A stretch of 64,000 bases of DNA from Pardosa pseudoannulata (lineage: Eukaryota; Arthropoda; Arachnida; Araneae; Lycosidae), in assembly GCA_032207245.1 (NCBI GenBank), contig CM063509.1, positions 10,264,085 through 10,328,084 of the forward strand, written 5' to 3'. A program made the translations under genes and the position numbers. This document shows, piece by piece, positions 50,385-55,403 of the stretch (within the stretch, counting starts at the first letter, position 1; every line of letters begins with the position of its first letter). The notes under the pieces are model-generated. The model was not told the DNA's origin. It worked only from the letters and a program-made list of their open reading frames with translations, and ran no database searches.

Positions 50385-52871
50385 CACACACATACACTAA
50401 ACTGAATCCTCCAATAGCAACTCCTAAAAAAAACTTTTTAACATAATAAAATACTTTGTATTCAGTACTTTATCAAGAAATCTTCAGGTGAGGAGGGGGG
50501 GTCTGGATTGGATAGAAGTTTTAATAGAATAATATCTTTGAAACGACTTGAAACAATAGATAAGATTTTTAATCAATACAATAGTTATAGTTCTCTAAAG
50601 CATTACAACAAAAATAAATAAAACTATTACGATACCTTATATTCTAATAATAGCTCTTCAAATAATTTCCTTTTGAAAATATTCATTGATTTACATACAC
50701 ATATTTGAGGATGTATTACTCATAAAATTAATCATTTATATATTTTTCATAAGCATTATCATCCTTTTTCTAGGCTTTTCCTTACAATTTTATTTTTTAG
50801 ATCTACAAAATGCATTTTTAAAAAATCAAAAAATAAATACTTAATCGTAGCCGTATCTAAACATTTGCGCTTTAATAATTCAATAAATTTAGCCATATTC
50901 AAGGAATTATGAAATTTATTCCATCTTTCATTCACTGGACAAAGTTTTAAAGTTTTAATTATCTCGAAATAGTTATTATAACTGTAAATACACACAAAAG
51001 AGCAGACGAAAATGTAGCCATGAACCCAGGTACCATAGAGTTAGCAAGGTATTGCAGTTAAGAGCCGGTCGTAAAAAAAAAATCCTAATAAATGGGGGCG
51101 TTGCGAGTCGGGTCGAACGTTCGTTGTGACATCCCTTTGACGTCAGCTTGATCATTTGCTCACATAATGTTCGCAAGCTGACATCAAAATGACGTCCCAT
51201 GGAAGGTTCGAAACGAACCGCAACGTCCAGAGTAAGGGCCAATATATGATGTTTAATCTACGATTTTTCCTTATCGGATCTGGTGAAACACGGACTAACG
51301 AGTTAGATTCTCTTAGCTAAATACAAAGTCTATCATTATTATCTAGCGGTTCTCAAACTTTTTACCCATTTCAGAACTATACGCCTTCATAGGTACAATT
51401 AATCATATCGGTGCTAATCATGATTAACTTTAACTGGTTATGGACCTTAATATTAGAAAAAAAGTTTTTAGTTAAAATTAAAACTTCTTTACGACTTTGG
51501 TACTAAAGTAACTTTGAAAACTCCCATTTACATAAATATTTAATCCAGTCATCGGTGTTTTAATTATTTGATTACGTTTTGATTAAGTAACACAGTCAAT
51601 TATTAATAATAGTGCCATTTACCCACTACCACTACGGGTGCTACCATATTGCAGTCGAGATATGTCATGTGCGACTTCTACATCATGATGAAGCCAGAAA
51701 ACACCATAATAAGGCAATTTGTCGCAACGTCACGAACTACTATAATGATCTTCCAATTCATTTTCATGTTTACAACAGCCAATAGACAAAAATAAACTGC
51801 CCTTTCGTTTGAAACTAAAGCTAGAATTGTCATAATTTGAGAATTTGCCCCACTGCGTGAAATCGCCTTATTATGTCAGAAGTCATCAAAGAAGGGATTT
51901 CATGGTACCAAAATATTTTTCTCAGGTGACTTCTGGCGTCATTATGGTACGAAAGTTGCCTGGGACATATCTCGACTGTAATATGGTAGCACCCTACATC
52001 AACTCAATTAATGAAACCCTCTATAAAGACAGTATAGCTCAATCTACATGCAAGCAACAAGTTTGTTTACTTGCAGTCAATAAACAACAAAAAGTTATTT
52101 TAGTTTAATAAAGCACTTAGATAAAAAAAACTATGAGGCAGTCTGTCAATCAAAAGAGATAGCATTCATTCCAATAAATGAATAGAGCTACTCTGTTGCG
52201 TTTGAGGTAAGTTGATATCTAGAATAGCGTTGATAGAGAGCGGTATCGCAAAATATCTCGACTCATCGAGTAAGTATGATCATTTTTGAAACAGAGTATT
52301 ATAAACTACTTGTCTTTTGACTTCCTACGTCATCATAACTTAGAGAGTCGATATAAACGTCTTCTGGACCAAAATAGTGTAACGGTCTATGTATTTTATG
52401 AATGCAAACAAAGATTGGAATGAGGTAAATAAAAATGTAATACATCAGTTATAACAATGAACCCATGTTCGATCTGTTAAGAATCAACACTGCTATATTT
52501 TAGAAATAAAAATGATAGAATATAAACCATACCTCTATTCCTTGAAATAATACTGTCTTCAATCGTGAAAGCATCAGTGGGATACATCACATGGATAGCA
52601 TCAAAAGCCGAATTCTTGATTTCCACATTACTAATCACTGGTGGCAACCCAACAACTTCTACTGCTGGAGTTGCATTGCCATAAGCATCTCTCCCCGCAT
52701 AAGATATCCTCACATGCTCCAGAGAAGACAAAGAAACTTGACGATTCACTTTATTTTCAATAGGTTTCCTATATTTACTTTTGGCATACATAAATTTTAT
52801 TCCTCTCCAATTCGATGAACTTTCAGAGCTTAAATGTCTTTCACAACGTATACCAATATTATAATGGAAAT
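10473..52871 (-). CDS. bark: Protein bark beetle/Anakonda orthologue, 3' part of gene (13 exons)
   Basis: Single-pass transmembrane protein; in Drosophila the family member sits at tricellular septate junctions and seals epithelial cell vertices. Joined exons: 52871-52533, 49714-49497, 47481-47229, 43540-41093, 40468-40221, 36559-34321, 31810-31368, 28853-28606, 26740-26580, 24006-23912, 22771-22564, 18639-18222, 10779-10473. Every intron has GT...AG ends and phases agree throughout, giving 2540 residues plus a split first codon and a TAA stop. The ectodomain shows the family's threefold unit (SRCR, parallel beta-helix, CUB, beta-helix, N[WY]WG), then a C-type lectin-like domain, a helix of about 25 hydrophobic residues, and a tail. 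The fly protein is around 3100 residues, so several hundred N-terminal residues (signal peptide, most of SRCR 1) are missing from the window. The identification rests on domain order recalled from the family, not on a search. Confidence 0.9.
11148..11408 (-). other. Unassigned open frame, 86 codons, preceded by acceptor-like sequence
   Basis: An open minus-strand frame containing FYHVIHCAKGLFLVFLPEES then YVHDPIVYVHDVVKELGYWM. A polypyrimidine tract with CAG (TTTTTCCCTCCAG) sits just inside its 5' part. I do not recognise the family; it might be a retrotransposon or processed-gene scrap, or chance. It is inside the bark intron in the same orientation, and joining it to the bark frame is not supported. 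Confidence 0.2.
11900..12060 (-). pseudogene. Possible Tc1/mariner-type transposase scrap
   Basis: The minus strand reads SQIVHHDDARLHTALFVTEY, resembling the D-N-A-[RP]-x-H block around the second catalytic aspartate of mariner-like transposases. Only this block is readable and a stop lies upstream, so at most it is a decayed fragment. Low confidence. Confidence 0.3.
13473..13848 (+). repeat. Left arm of large inverted repeat
   Basis: Runs from GTTTTCATTGGGACGTTGAT through a complete tRNA-like module and a GC-rich hairpin to CGGACGGGTTTTG. By eye it matches 14838-15216 in inverse orientation at roughly nine bases in ten. The base composition is far richer in GC than the neighbours. Confidence 0.85.
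13718..13811. repeat. GC-rich nested hairpin
   Basis: Three consecutive stems pair: GCGGAGTGCGGTG with CACCGCACTCCGC, CGCGCCGGGGTTGT with ACAACCCCGGCGCG, and CCCCGC with GCGGGG, separated by small bulges. The arm copy near 14880-14970 keeps the same pairing with a few changes. As RNA or single-stranded DNA this would be extremely stable in such AT-rich surroundings. Confidence 0.85.
14285..14640 (-). repeat. Direct repeat, shorter copy
   Basis: Shares CAACTGTGGAAAATCG, GGTTTGTGGCA and GGTGACC-containing blocks in the same order as 16260-16670, so the two are direct repeats. This copy has a TA insertion and a CA run near 14548-14559. It lies in the spacer of the inverted repeat. Confidence 0.7.
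14838..15216 (-). repeat. Right arm of large inverted repeat
   Basis: Inverse partner of 13473-13848 across a spacer of about 990 bases. It carries the same tRNA-like module (B box GGGATTCGATCCC on the + strand) and the same GC-rich hairpin with only small indels, so duplication or gene conversion between the arms is recent relative to the outer modules. Confidence 0.85.
16260..16670 (-). repeat. Direct repeat, longer copy at outer end of array
   Basis: Partner of 14285-14640. It contains the last minus-strand tRNA-like module and a second B-box-like GCAGGTTCAAATTAG (near 16519). It marks the right limit of the array as far as I can see. Confidence 0.65.
17334..18094. mobile_element. hAT-type element with perfect 8-bp duplication
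   Basis: Ends TAGGGCTGGAT and, reversed, TAGGGCAGGAT. The 8-bp duplication GTGCTGAA is at 17326-17333 and 18095-18102. Both ends carry ATCGATAT-like short repeats (ATATATCG, TATCGTGATATATC). No intact transposase. Confidence 0.85.
18222..18639 (-). CDS. bark: bark exon: transmembrane helix and proximal cytoplasmic tail
   Basis: The acceptor ATTTTACAG precedes 18639 and the donor GTAAGT follows 18222. After a short extracellular stalk it encodes about 25 hydrophobic residues (LTIAFLSITALALVFVAMCV then GFWLC), with cysteines at the inner face. A strongly basic segment follows (KSRQRYREKLERR, RASIRSNRS), in line with positive-inside topology, then GFSELGYKRRMERAFEAQ and a serine-rich stretch. 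The following intron is the longest resolved one and holds the tRNA-like array. Confidence 0.9.
19882..20167. mobile_element. TTAA-flanked piggyBac-type MITE
   Basis: TTAA at 19878-19881 and 20168-20171; ends CCCCATGACATC and, reversed, CCCCTTGACTTAC. The interior has paired GACGTC words (ACATCTGGGAGACGTCAG versus GACGTCTCCGGCAGAC), giving an inner hairpin. Non-coding. Confidence 0.7.
20290..20546 (+). pseudogene. hAT element end with transposase tail
   Basis: Begins with a hAT-like end CAGCATTTCCCAACCTGTGG and runs into a frame reading LGIDKEYEQLSKKAFKLLLP then FTNTEL. The LSKKALKxLLPF block is typical of the catalytic-domain end of some hAT transposases. It stops abruptly where the next TIR element starts, so it is interrupted and dead. 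Confidence 0.55.
20547..21476. mobile_element. TIR DNA element, superfamily uncertain
   Basis: The left end reads CCATAATTTCACGTGGATAA then TCTGCACC; the right end in reverse reads CAATATTTTCACACGTATAG then TTCGCAGAC. These form an imperfect inverted repeat of about 30 bases. About 930 bp, no recognisable transposase. Confidence 0.55.
22564..22771 (-). CDS. bark: bark exon: second half of C-type lectin-like domain
   Basis: Acceptor TTATTATAG, donor GTAAAA; phase 0 start. It encodes LDNASMPYIKTKHNELMEFV on the second helix, then FWIQSLDIPPRECAVLVNRK and HPCDEYFPFLCER, giving the FWI strand and the two C-terminal cysteines. I see no EPN, QPD or WND calcium/sugar triplets, so it probably does not bind sugar in the classical way. 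The fold may serve protein contacts instead (inference). Confidence 0.85.
22772..23911 (-). other. bark intron within the lectin-like domain
   Basis: About 1.1 kb. Holds one TTAA MITE (23079-23383) and a GT run near 23519-23531; otherwise AT-rich and unassigned. Confidence 0.75.
23079..23383. mobile_element. TTAA-flanked piggyBac-type MITE
   Basis: TTAA at 23075-23078 and 23384-23387. Ends CCCCTTAAGCGG and, reversed, CCCTTTAAGTGG. Near the left end lies GCCGTATGCCGTACGGGC, a GC-rich palindromic motif like those found below the ends of other TTAA elements here. Confidence 0.8.
23912..24006 (-). CDS. bark: bark exon: first half of C-type lectin-like domain
   Basis: A 95-base exon, acceptor TTTTCCAG, donor GTAAGC. 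It encodes GKCAGGWTKIGDTCFLYVGG then MTFAEAKRFCE, the classical start of a C-type lectin fold: C-x-x-x-W, G-x-x-C-[FY], then W/F-x-x-A-x-x-x-C on the first helix. The next exon follows in phase 0. Confidence 0.85.
24076..24390 (+). mobile_element. Tc1-like element 5' end with transposase N-terminus
   Basis: Begins with ACACTCAAGCCATACATTAT then GACCACC, an end sequence common in Tc1-like elements. From about 24220 the frame reads LSDFDRGQIIMARKLGTSIS then ETERLVGG, a stop, and STVVSTYAKWMNVGET. That is the paired-type helix-turn-helix of Tc1 transposases, broken by a stop. The DDE core is missing. Confidence 0.75.
24480..24665 (-). mobile_element. tRNA-derived SINE, diverged copy
   Basis: On the minus strand the head has GGTAGGGTGCTGCTCTTTAG (A box) and GGTTTGAATCC (B box), then the shared body GTCTCATTAGGCC and tail CAAACCAA. 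Same family as 9168-9374. Confidence 0.75.
25376..26189 (+). mobile_element. Tigger/pogo-like element with transposase tail remnant
   Basis: Ends CAGTAGAACCTCTTTTAAAC and, reversed, TAGTAGAACCCCAATATAAT. The plus strand between about 25720 and 26060 reads acidic stretches such as YCEENWNEDDFIACITGNGE with stops and frame shifts, resembling the acidic tail of Tigger-type transposases. Decayed and not functional. Confidence 0.6.
26580..26740 (-). CDS. bark: bark exon: third NWWG module
   Basis: A short exon with acceptor TTTCTTCTAG and donor GTAAGT. It restores frame from the previous exon (one base completes a glycine codon). It encodes SPIYATQNWWGFSE, then RIKDAFDFEELLTVAYEPFL. This is the same N[WY]WG, R-I-x-D-F-D, V-x-[YF]-x-P-F-L block seen near 42570 and 35920, so it closes the third ectodomain repeat. 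Too short to score as an open reading frame on its own; found by following splice phase. Confidence 0.85.
27003..28170 (+). mobile_element. Tigger/pogo-like element, decayed, with nested SINE
   Basis: Left end TAGTCAAACTTATTTATTGT; right end in reverse TAGTCAAACTTGTTTATAAC. Internal plus-strand reading near 27840-28020 gives acidic fragments (SDKEEITNPLT, FHPMEYAENF) like a Tigger transposase tail. Confidence 0.55.
27350..27440 (-). mobile_element. SINE fragment, head truncated
   Basis: In minus orientation the tail (CCAAACCAAACCAAAC) and body (GGTCTCATTAGCCTTC) match the SINE at 9168-9374. It is cut in the B-box region (CCCACTATGGGC). Inserted in the Tigger-like element. Confidence 0.7.
28606..28853 (-). 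CDS. bark: bark exon: late beta-helix of repeat 3
   Basis: The acceptor TTTGTAG precedes 28853 and the donor GTAAAC follows 28606; phase 0 start, two bases left at the end. The product runs from VVSNFTENMAYNNTG to FELSARNHSG and contains an aromatic-rich stretch (NWFWRNIATNYWDK) before the segment that leads into NWWG. An in-frame stop directly after 28606 would end the protein, so the donor is needed. Confidence 0.8.
28854..31367 (-). other. bark intron, 2.5 kb
   Basis: The central 945 bases are a TTAA-flanked element (29507-30451). Nothing else is recognisable in the AT-rich flanks. Confidence 0.7.
29507..30451 (+). mobile_element. TTAA-flanked TIR family, copy B (longest)
   Basis: TTAA at 29503-29506 and 30452-30455. 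Ends GGTATCCGTCTACGTT and, reversed, GGTATCTGTCTACATT. Best-preserved of three copies (others 3722-4531 and about 58946-59773). No open frame of note. Confidence 0.8.
31368..31810 (-). CDS. bark: bark exon: beta-helix of repeat 3
   Basis: The acceptor TGTTTTGCAG precedes 31810 and the donor GTAAGT follows 31368; starts with two split bases and ends in phase 0. Its 147 whole codons give rungs such as ISYCEISNNRQGGFAYRS, ITLKHSRITNNGKELF and LFFYNNLIMGNQGGLSLKV, the Asn- and Gly-rich turns typical of right-handed beta-helices. Reading directly onward into the intron gives a short tail and a stop, so splicing at 31368 is required. Confidence 0.85.
32456..32560 (+). mobile_element. Tigger/pogo-like left-end fragment
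   Basis: CAGTAGAACCTTGATTATCC followed by AAAGTAATTGGGACTGC and repeated TTCAGATA words is the usual start of pogo/Tigger elements. I find no matching right end. Confidence 0.55.
32937..33240. repeat. Two TA microsatellites
   Basis: Pure or nearly pure TA runs at about 32937-32974 and 33160-33222, the second passing into a GT run. Open frames across them are repeat translations. Confidence 0.9.
33413..34157 (+). mobile_element. Tigger/pogo-like element, decayed
   Basis: Left end CAGTAAAACCTTACTACAAC; right end in reverse reads CGGTAAAACTTTGATACAAC. Within, a short plus-strand piece (NENTDPTHSLLTAPKAL) looks like a transposase tail. Many stops. Confidence 0.55.
34321..36559 (-). CDS. bark: bark giant exon: beta-helix, NWWG, SRCR 3, CUB 3
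   Basis: A 2239-base exon (about 746 residues) starting in phase 0 after TTTTTTTAG, donor GTATGC. Order: beta-helix rungs (36559-35950), NWWG near 35920 followed by the KIFDFDDW segment, the TVMPGATLTIEPGVTLEF block (near 35650), SRCR 3 with CIDEKC...VPVCDARF...VVCKELGYNPL...ECVG...LSDCEY...NCHHDGEFVYIYCG (about 35500-35140), the HWGGLRF link, another beta-helix, and CUB 3 (about 34720-34340) with IKVYDGD and a closing YGFIAEVI strand. It has the same internal order as the other giant exon, so both derive from one ancestral repeat. SRCR 3 has more cysteines than SRCR 2. Confidence 0.9.
37705..37785 (+). repeat. tRNA-like SINE head
   Basis: GCGTGGTGCACTCAGTTGAG (A-box-like) and GACGGTTCGATCCCCAAT (B box) at about the right spacing. 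No closing acceptor stem, and it is followed by a T/C-rich tract, so a tRNA-derived retroposon is more likely than a tRNA gene. Confidence 0.5.
38539..38717 (-). mobile_element. Retroposon fragment with 14-bp target duplication
   Basis: A TTGG run (tail (CCAA)n in minus sense) precedes a conserved piece with GGCGCAAGATCCAGGC and TATGCTGCGCCAAAC, itself a small hairpin. A perfect duplication TAGGCTCTGGTGAT flanks it at 38525-38538 and 38718-38731. The duplication points to LINE-type target-primed insertion. Confidence 0.75.
39092..40047 (+). mobile_element. Tigger/pogo-like element with HTH remnant, copy 1
   Basis: Left end CAGTGAAACTTCTCTGAGCG followed by GCCACC; right end in reverse CAGTGAAACCTCTCTGAGCG followed by GCCACC. 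Close relative of 46018-46953. Inside, from about 39630, is a helix-turn-helix reading frame. Confidence 0.85.
39611..39826 (+). pseudogene. Tigger/CENP-B-type N-terminal HTH remnant
   Basis: 71 codons: LEQSIEVLCEYENGNSARKL, AELFNCERTGINKVIKENNL, ILKEYKDYRTHRNKL. E-N-G-x-S-x-x-x-L-A-x-x-F-x-C-x-[KR]-T-x-[IV]-x-x-[IV] is the first DNA-binding helix-turn-helix of pogo/Tigger and CENP-B. The DDE domain is absent. A domain-only protein is imaginable but untested. Confidence 0.75.
40221..40468 (-). CDS. bark: bark exon: beta-helix segment of repeat 2
   Basis: The acceptor TTCTTGTAG precedes 40468 and the donor GTAAGT follows 40221; two split bases at the start, phase 0 at the end. The 83 residues include HPLIHIDSVNIRGCKRGISS and NETILITNTDISKSKAESI, which read as beta-helix rungs. 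A histidine- and aspartate-rich loop between them (EQDDHFHRH) is unusual for this protein. The exon joins in frame to INYTIINS at the start of the next large exon. Confidence 0.85.
40469..41092 (-). other. bark intron with tRNA-like SINE head
   Basis: About 620 bases. Near 40870-40935 the minus strand reads GGCCTATTGGTTAGTGTGCT then GACCTTCGGAACCGGAGTTC, an A box and anticodon-arm-like piece close to the 9168 SINE head. The B box has decayed. Confidence 0.55.
41093..43540 (-). CDS. bark: bark giant exon: beta-helix, NYWG, SRCR 2, beta-helix, CUB-like 2
   Basis: A 2448-base exon (about 816 residues) with acceptor TTTTTCAG and donor GTAGGA. Approximate order by position: beta-helix rungs rich in SSNHGKGIYI/NNSIISHNHGDGI repeats (43540-42600), the NYWG motif near 42570 followed by RIFD and a V-E-F-L-P-F-L segment, the LNIEPGSTLKFDQSIG strand-turn block (near 42280), SRCR 2 with GNWGSVCDYGWD...ACNQMG...GLRC (about 42140-41850), the WSGLRLG link, a second beta-helix, and a divergent CUB-like region (about 41470-41110) with few cysteines. 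Fusing more than one structural repeat in one exon suggests old intron loss here. Many N-x-S/T sequons fit an extracellular glycoprotein. Confidence 0.9.
43937..44410. mobile_element. TTAA-flanked piggyBac-type MITE with hairpin
   Basis: TTAA at 43933-43936 and 44411-44414; ends CCCTCTGACTGC and, reversed, CCCTCCAGATGC. Near the right end CCCGCGAAAATCGCGGG forms a GC hairpin, and GCGGGATGAGCA recurs after it. The same GGGATGAGC word lies in the element at 55404-56028, linking the two. Confidence 0.75.
45270..45467 (+). pseudogene. Coding-like fragment, possibly transposase
   Basis: The frame reads SVVVFDNATWTSQERMPEST then HIKAKGYTFHLKRLGL. V-V-x-D-N-A recalls the second strand of DDE transposases, but the match is short. 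Otherwise unrecognised. Confidence 0.25.
46018..46953 (+). mobile_element. Tigger/pogo-like element with HTH remnant, copy 2
   Basis: Left end CAGTGAAACTTCACCGAGCG then ACCACC; right end in reverse TAGTGAAACCTTTCTGAGCG. It aligns with 39092-40047 along nearly its whole length, so both derive from one internally deleted progenitor rather than independent decay. Confidence 0.85.
46534..46749 (+). pseudogene. Tigger/CENP-B-type HTH remnant, second copy
   Basis: 71 codons containing LEQRIEVLHEYENGKSARQL, VELFKCGRTDINKVI and ILKEYEDYRANRNKL. Same helix-turn-helix as at 39611-39826, still open although the two copies differ at many bases. A run of A/T follows where the rest of the transposase was deleted. 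Confidence 0.75.
47229..47481 (-). CDS. bark: bark exon: CUB domain 1
   Basis: The acceptor TTGTTGCAG precedes 47481 and the donor GTAAGT follows 47229; it starts in phase 0 and ends with one base. The 84 residues have the CUB pattern: a hydrophobic strand (QVLTVNFLGF), IDVYDG, a list of small hydrophobics (LLASVPIL), then VLLKYRTTSRRDVSFVVEI. The exon contains no cysteine of its own; the one in the preceding exon is the only obvious candidate for a CUB disulphide here. Confidence 0.85.
47830..47892. repeat. TA microsatellite
   Basis: About 30 near-perfect TA repeats directly before a TIR element. Confidence 0.9.
47922..48555. mobile_element. Tigger-like non-autonomous TIR element
   Basis: Left end CAGTAAAACCCACTTGAGAA; right end in reverse CAGTAAAATCCATTTAAGAA. 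The piece at 47724-47792 (ACCCACTTAAGAAGTTTTCC) repeats these end words. About 630 bp, non-coding. Confidence 0.7.
48838..49064. repeat. 33-bp minisatellite, about seven units
   Basis: The unit begins CAAGCTGATAATCCACCATA and ends ATATAGCACATAA. Starts fall exactly 33 bases apart (48841, 48874, 48907, 48940, 48973, 49006, 49039). Some units have a C-to-T change (TCTACC for TCCACC). As 33 is a multiple of three, long repetitive open frames arise on both strands. Confidence 0.95.
49497..49714 (-). CDS. bark: bark exon: beta-helix to CUB 1 boundary
   Basis: The acceptor TTTTTTCAG precedes 49714 and the donor GTAAGA follows 49497. It starts with two bases (completing a glycine codon) and ends in phase 0. 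The product begins HGIFINSSVSQITINGVNV, a beta-helix rung, then NGGNGIHYV, and ends with a stretch containing FCES and KNCEQ. The second of these supplies the first cysteine of the CUB domain encoded by the next exon. The splice joins it to AFEVAGRTG without a frame break. Confidence 0.85.
51096..51229. repeat. GC-rich foldback (hairpin)
   Basis: The left arm GGGCGTTGCGAGTCGGGTCG to TGACGTCAGCTTG pairs with the right arm CAAGCTGACATCA to CGAACCGCAACGTCC. Arms are about 55 bases, imperfect, around a loop of about 23 bases. Unlike the AT-rich surroundings. Confidence 0.75.
51636..51994. mobile_element. MITE with long inverted repeats
   Basis: Ends GGGTGCTACCATATTGCAGT and, reversed, GGGTGCTACCATATTACAGT, with similarity continuing inward (CGAGATATGTC). 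Flanked by TAC on both sides, a possible 3-bp duplication. No coding capacity. Confidence 0.75.
52533..52871 (-). CDS. bark: bark exon: end of SRCR 1 and start of beta-helix
   Basis: First exon visible. A TTTTCAG acceptor precedes 52871 and the donor GTATGG follows 52533. It opens with two bases of a split codon, so an upstream exon must exist. The first residues include NIGIRC, the usual closing strand and last cysteine of an SRCR domain, followed by NWRGIKF, the W-x-GL/I-x-F link that follows every SRCR in this protein. The rest (SLSSLEHVRISYAG..., VSNVEIKNSAFDAIHV) has the short imperfect repeats of a right-handed parallel beta-helix. It ends with one base that pairs with the two-base start of the next exon. 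Confidence 0.85.
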
Positions 52872-53597
52872 CTGAAAAGAAAAATGATAATGATAAATGG
52901 GATCACAAATATACTGGTATTAATATTTAACTATCTGTCTGTTTAGAGAGTGCTTGATATTACATTCAAGTATTGATTTAATGATATATAATGTTATAAC
53001 AAAAGATAATATTACAAGGAGAAACTGAAAAGAAAAATATAGTAAAAATATTCTTAAAAATATGATTAACAGCACGTCCAACAGCAAAATTGCCCTTCCT
53101 GTAAAAATTCTGGGGGGGGGGGGCATTTGACCCAACTTGTCCCTCCTAAATTACACCCGTGCCAGTACCAGTTATTAAACTACTTGCTTGTTTGGAGGGG
53201 GCTTTATGTTGCAACAAAGTATTGCTTTTGTAATGGAAAATTCGTTTTTTTACTTATATATTTTTCTTACTATGGCAATGACATGAAAATGAGCTAATTC
53301 TATTCGTTCGTGAATCCCGTCGCAGGCTGCAAAACTTTTACTGATGGGTTGCCATTTGCTTACCCAAAAACCTAGTCAAAAAAAAGGGGGAGGTGGGAGA
53401 GACTAAAGCACAGCGAACTTTCATTCTCATAAAAAAAAAATTCATTACACACACATACAAAGTACACACTTAAGACTAATAGATACATTCATTGTTTTGC
53501 ACGCATACATGCATGTCATAAAATGGATCAGCAACAAACGCTGTACGAAATTTCATTGTAACTGTAAAAATGTAGTTGCGACCAAATTGAGTCTTAA

Positions 53598-53817
53598 CCC
53601 TTAATTTGACTAAGTTCGCTACACCGGACATGTATATTTATAACTACTATATAACATAATTGTCAGTGTTCACCACAGCGGACATTAATTATCTCAAAAA
53701 TAAAAAATGATCTAATTTTTTTTTTTTTTACATATATCTTAATGTCTATACAGACATGGGAAAATAACAGAAATTAAAATTAAAAAATATTTGAAAAACA
53801 TCATGTCAAATTAAGGG
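53598..53817. mobile_element. TTAA-flanked piggyBac-type MITE, short
   Basis: TTAA at 53594-53597 and 53818-53821; near-perfect ends CCCTTAATTTGACTA and, reversed, CCCTTAATTTGACATG. Only 220 bp, with a T run in the middle. Confidence 0.85.
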
Positions 53818-54393
53818 TTAATTTATCGTCCAATTTTTACTATGTTTAAATTTGCTAGGTAAATATTGAGACATATTTAATTTACCAGACGAATTTAAAC
53901 TAATTTTATGAATAACTAGGAAAATAAAAAAAATAACTGAAAAAGGAACTAGGATATATCCTTTTATTTTTCTGCTGACTGAGCTACCATTTCGTGGATT
54001 CACCAAGAAGAAATTTTAATTGTTGATTCAAATAGTATTCAGGCTGCTATTCAACAATTTATATGTATTTACACTTCAAAATTCAATACTCCAATGCTTG
54101 TTTAAATACATATTAAGATAAATGTGTATCAAGTTCGGGGTTCTAAATCAAAAGTATGATTTGTTTGTTCTCATTGGGTAGTTAGCTACTCAAAAACAAT
54201 GCACTTTCAATATCAAACACCTTTTACTATATGTCAGAATGCGAATTATTTAAAAAGCAGTAACTGTCACACATAATTTATGACGTAAATAATATTAATT
54301 TCTCAAAAAAAAAAAAAAAAAAAAAAGCAACTCGAGCCATTTTTTTCTCGCATACGCAAGAACAACCATGTTTTTTAAAATAAATAAATAAAT

Positions 54394-54394
<1 letters not shown>

Positions 54395-54431
<37 letters not shown>

Positions 54432-54432
54432 C

Positions 54433-54485
<53 letters not shown>
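54395..54485. repeat. TA/GT compound microsatellite
   Basis: TA run, then about nine GT, then a longer TA run. Open frames across it are repeat translations. Confidence 0.9.
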
Positions 54486-54487
<2 letters not shown>

Positions 54488-55403
54488 ATTCGTTGCCATT
54501 CGCAACTTACAAAGAAAAAAAAATAAAATAAAAAAGATAATATGCGGGTAGAACATCAATTTTAACAGACGATATAACAAGAAAACGATTTTATTTATGT
54601 AATATTAAATACACTTATATTATACAATTTAAGTTGAGTAAATGTTAGATTTTCTGATAATTAATGCATTAAAAAGTAACTCTGCTATAATTTTCATTAA
54701 ATACATTTGAAAGCAATTAATATACGTATACATATAATCATGAATTCATTCCACCAAATATCTTACAATAATCGATTACAGGTATTAAACCAAATATGAG
54801 ATTAGGATTCGGACAGAGAAGTAGACCGGATATTTACTACATCTCTACTTCACTTGGCACTAATAAAAATTTAAAGTGGATCTGTACCTGAGATACTGTA
54901 TTCCTTTCGTTCTATGGAAAAAATAAAATTCCTTCTGGGCGTTTCGCTTTTAAGTTGGCTCGAGGTGGGTTTTTTAATTTTTTTAAATTTTTAATTATAC
55001 TATGTGATAAAACAGCAAGATCTCCAGAGTGCAATTTTTCCCTTTTTTATGTCTAATAAAATGTTTTTATTTGCGTTTAAAAAAAGTGTACTAAAGTTTT
55101 TCAGAAATGAATAAAAATCAAATATATTTTTCTTGATTTTTTAAAGGAAAAAATTGTATCTTAGAGAATTTGCTCCTATACGCGATAAAACTTTCGTAAA
55201 GTGTTATGTTCTTAAAATGCGAGCCGGACAGAGAAAATGCTATTTTCCCCATAGGTTGACACTGGGCGAGAGGATGTAAACTACAAACACACCTTAATGG
55301 AAATATTTTTCAGTCAATGTGTTTTACAACCGTAATACAAACCAAATTCAAAATTAGTTCGGTACAGAGGGAGGAAAATCAAGAAATGTGCTTGAATCTT
55401 TAA

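Larger units (their letters stand above)
49715..52532 (-). other. bark intron, 2.8 kb
   Basis: Contains a TA microsatellite (50330-50385), a foldback (51096-51229), a hAT-like end near 51345 (AGCGGTTCTCAAACTTTTTA) and a MITE (51636-51994). Short open frames elsewhere have no recognisable content. Confidence 0.7.
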
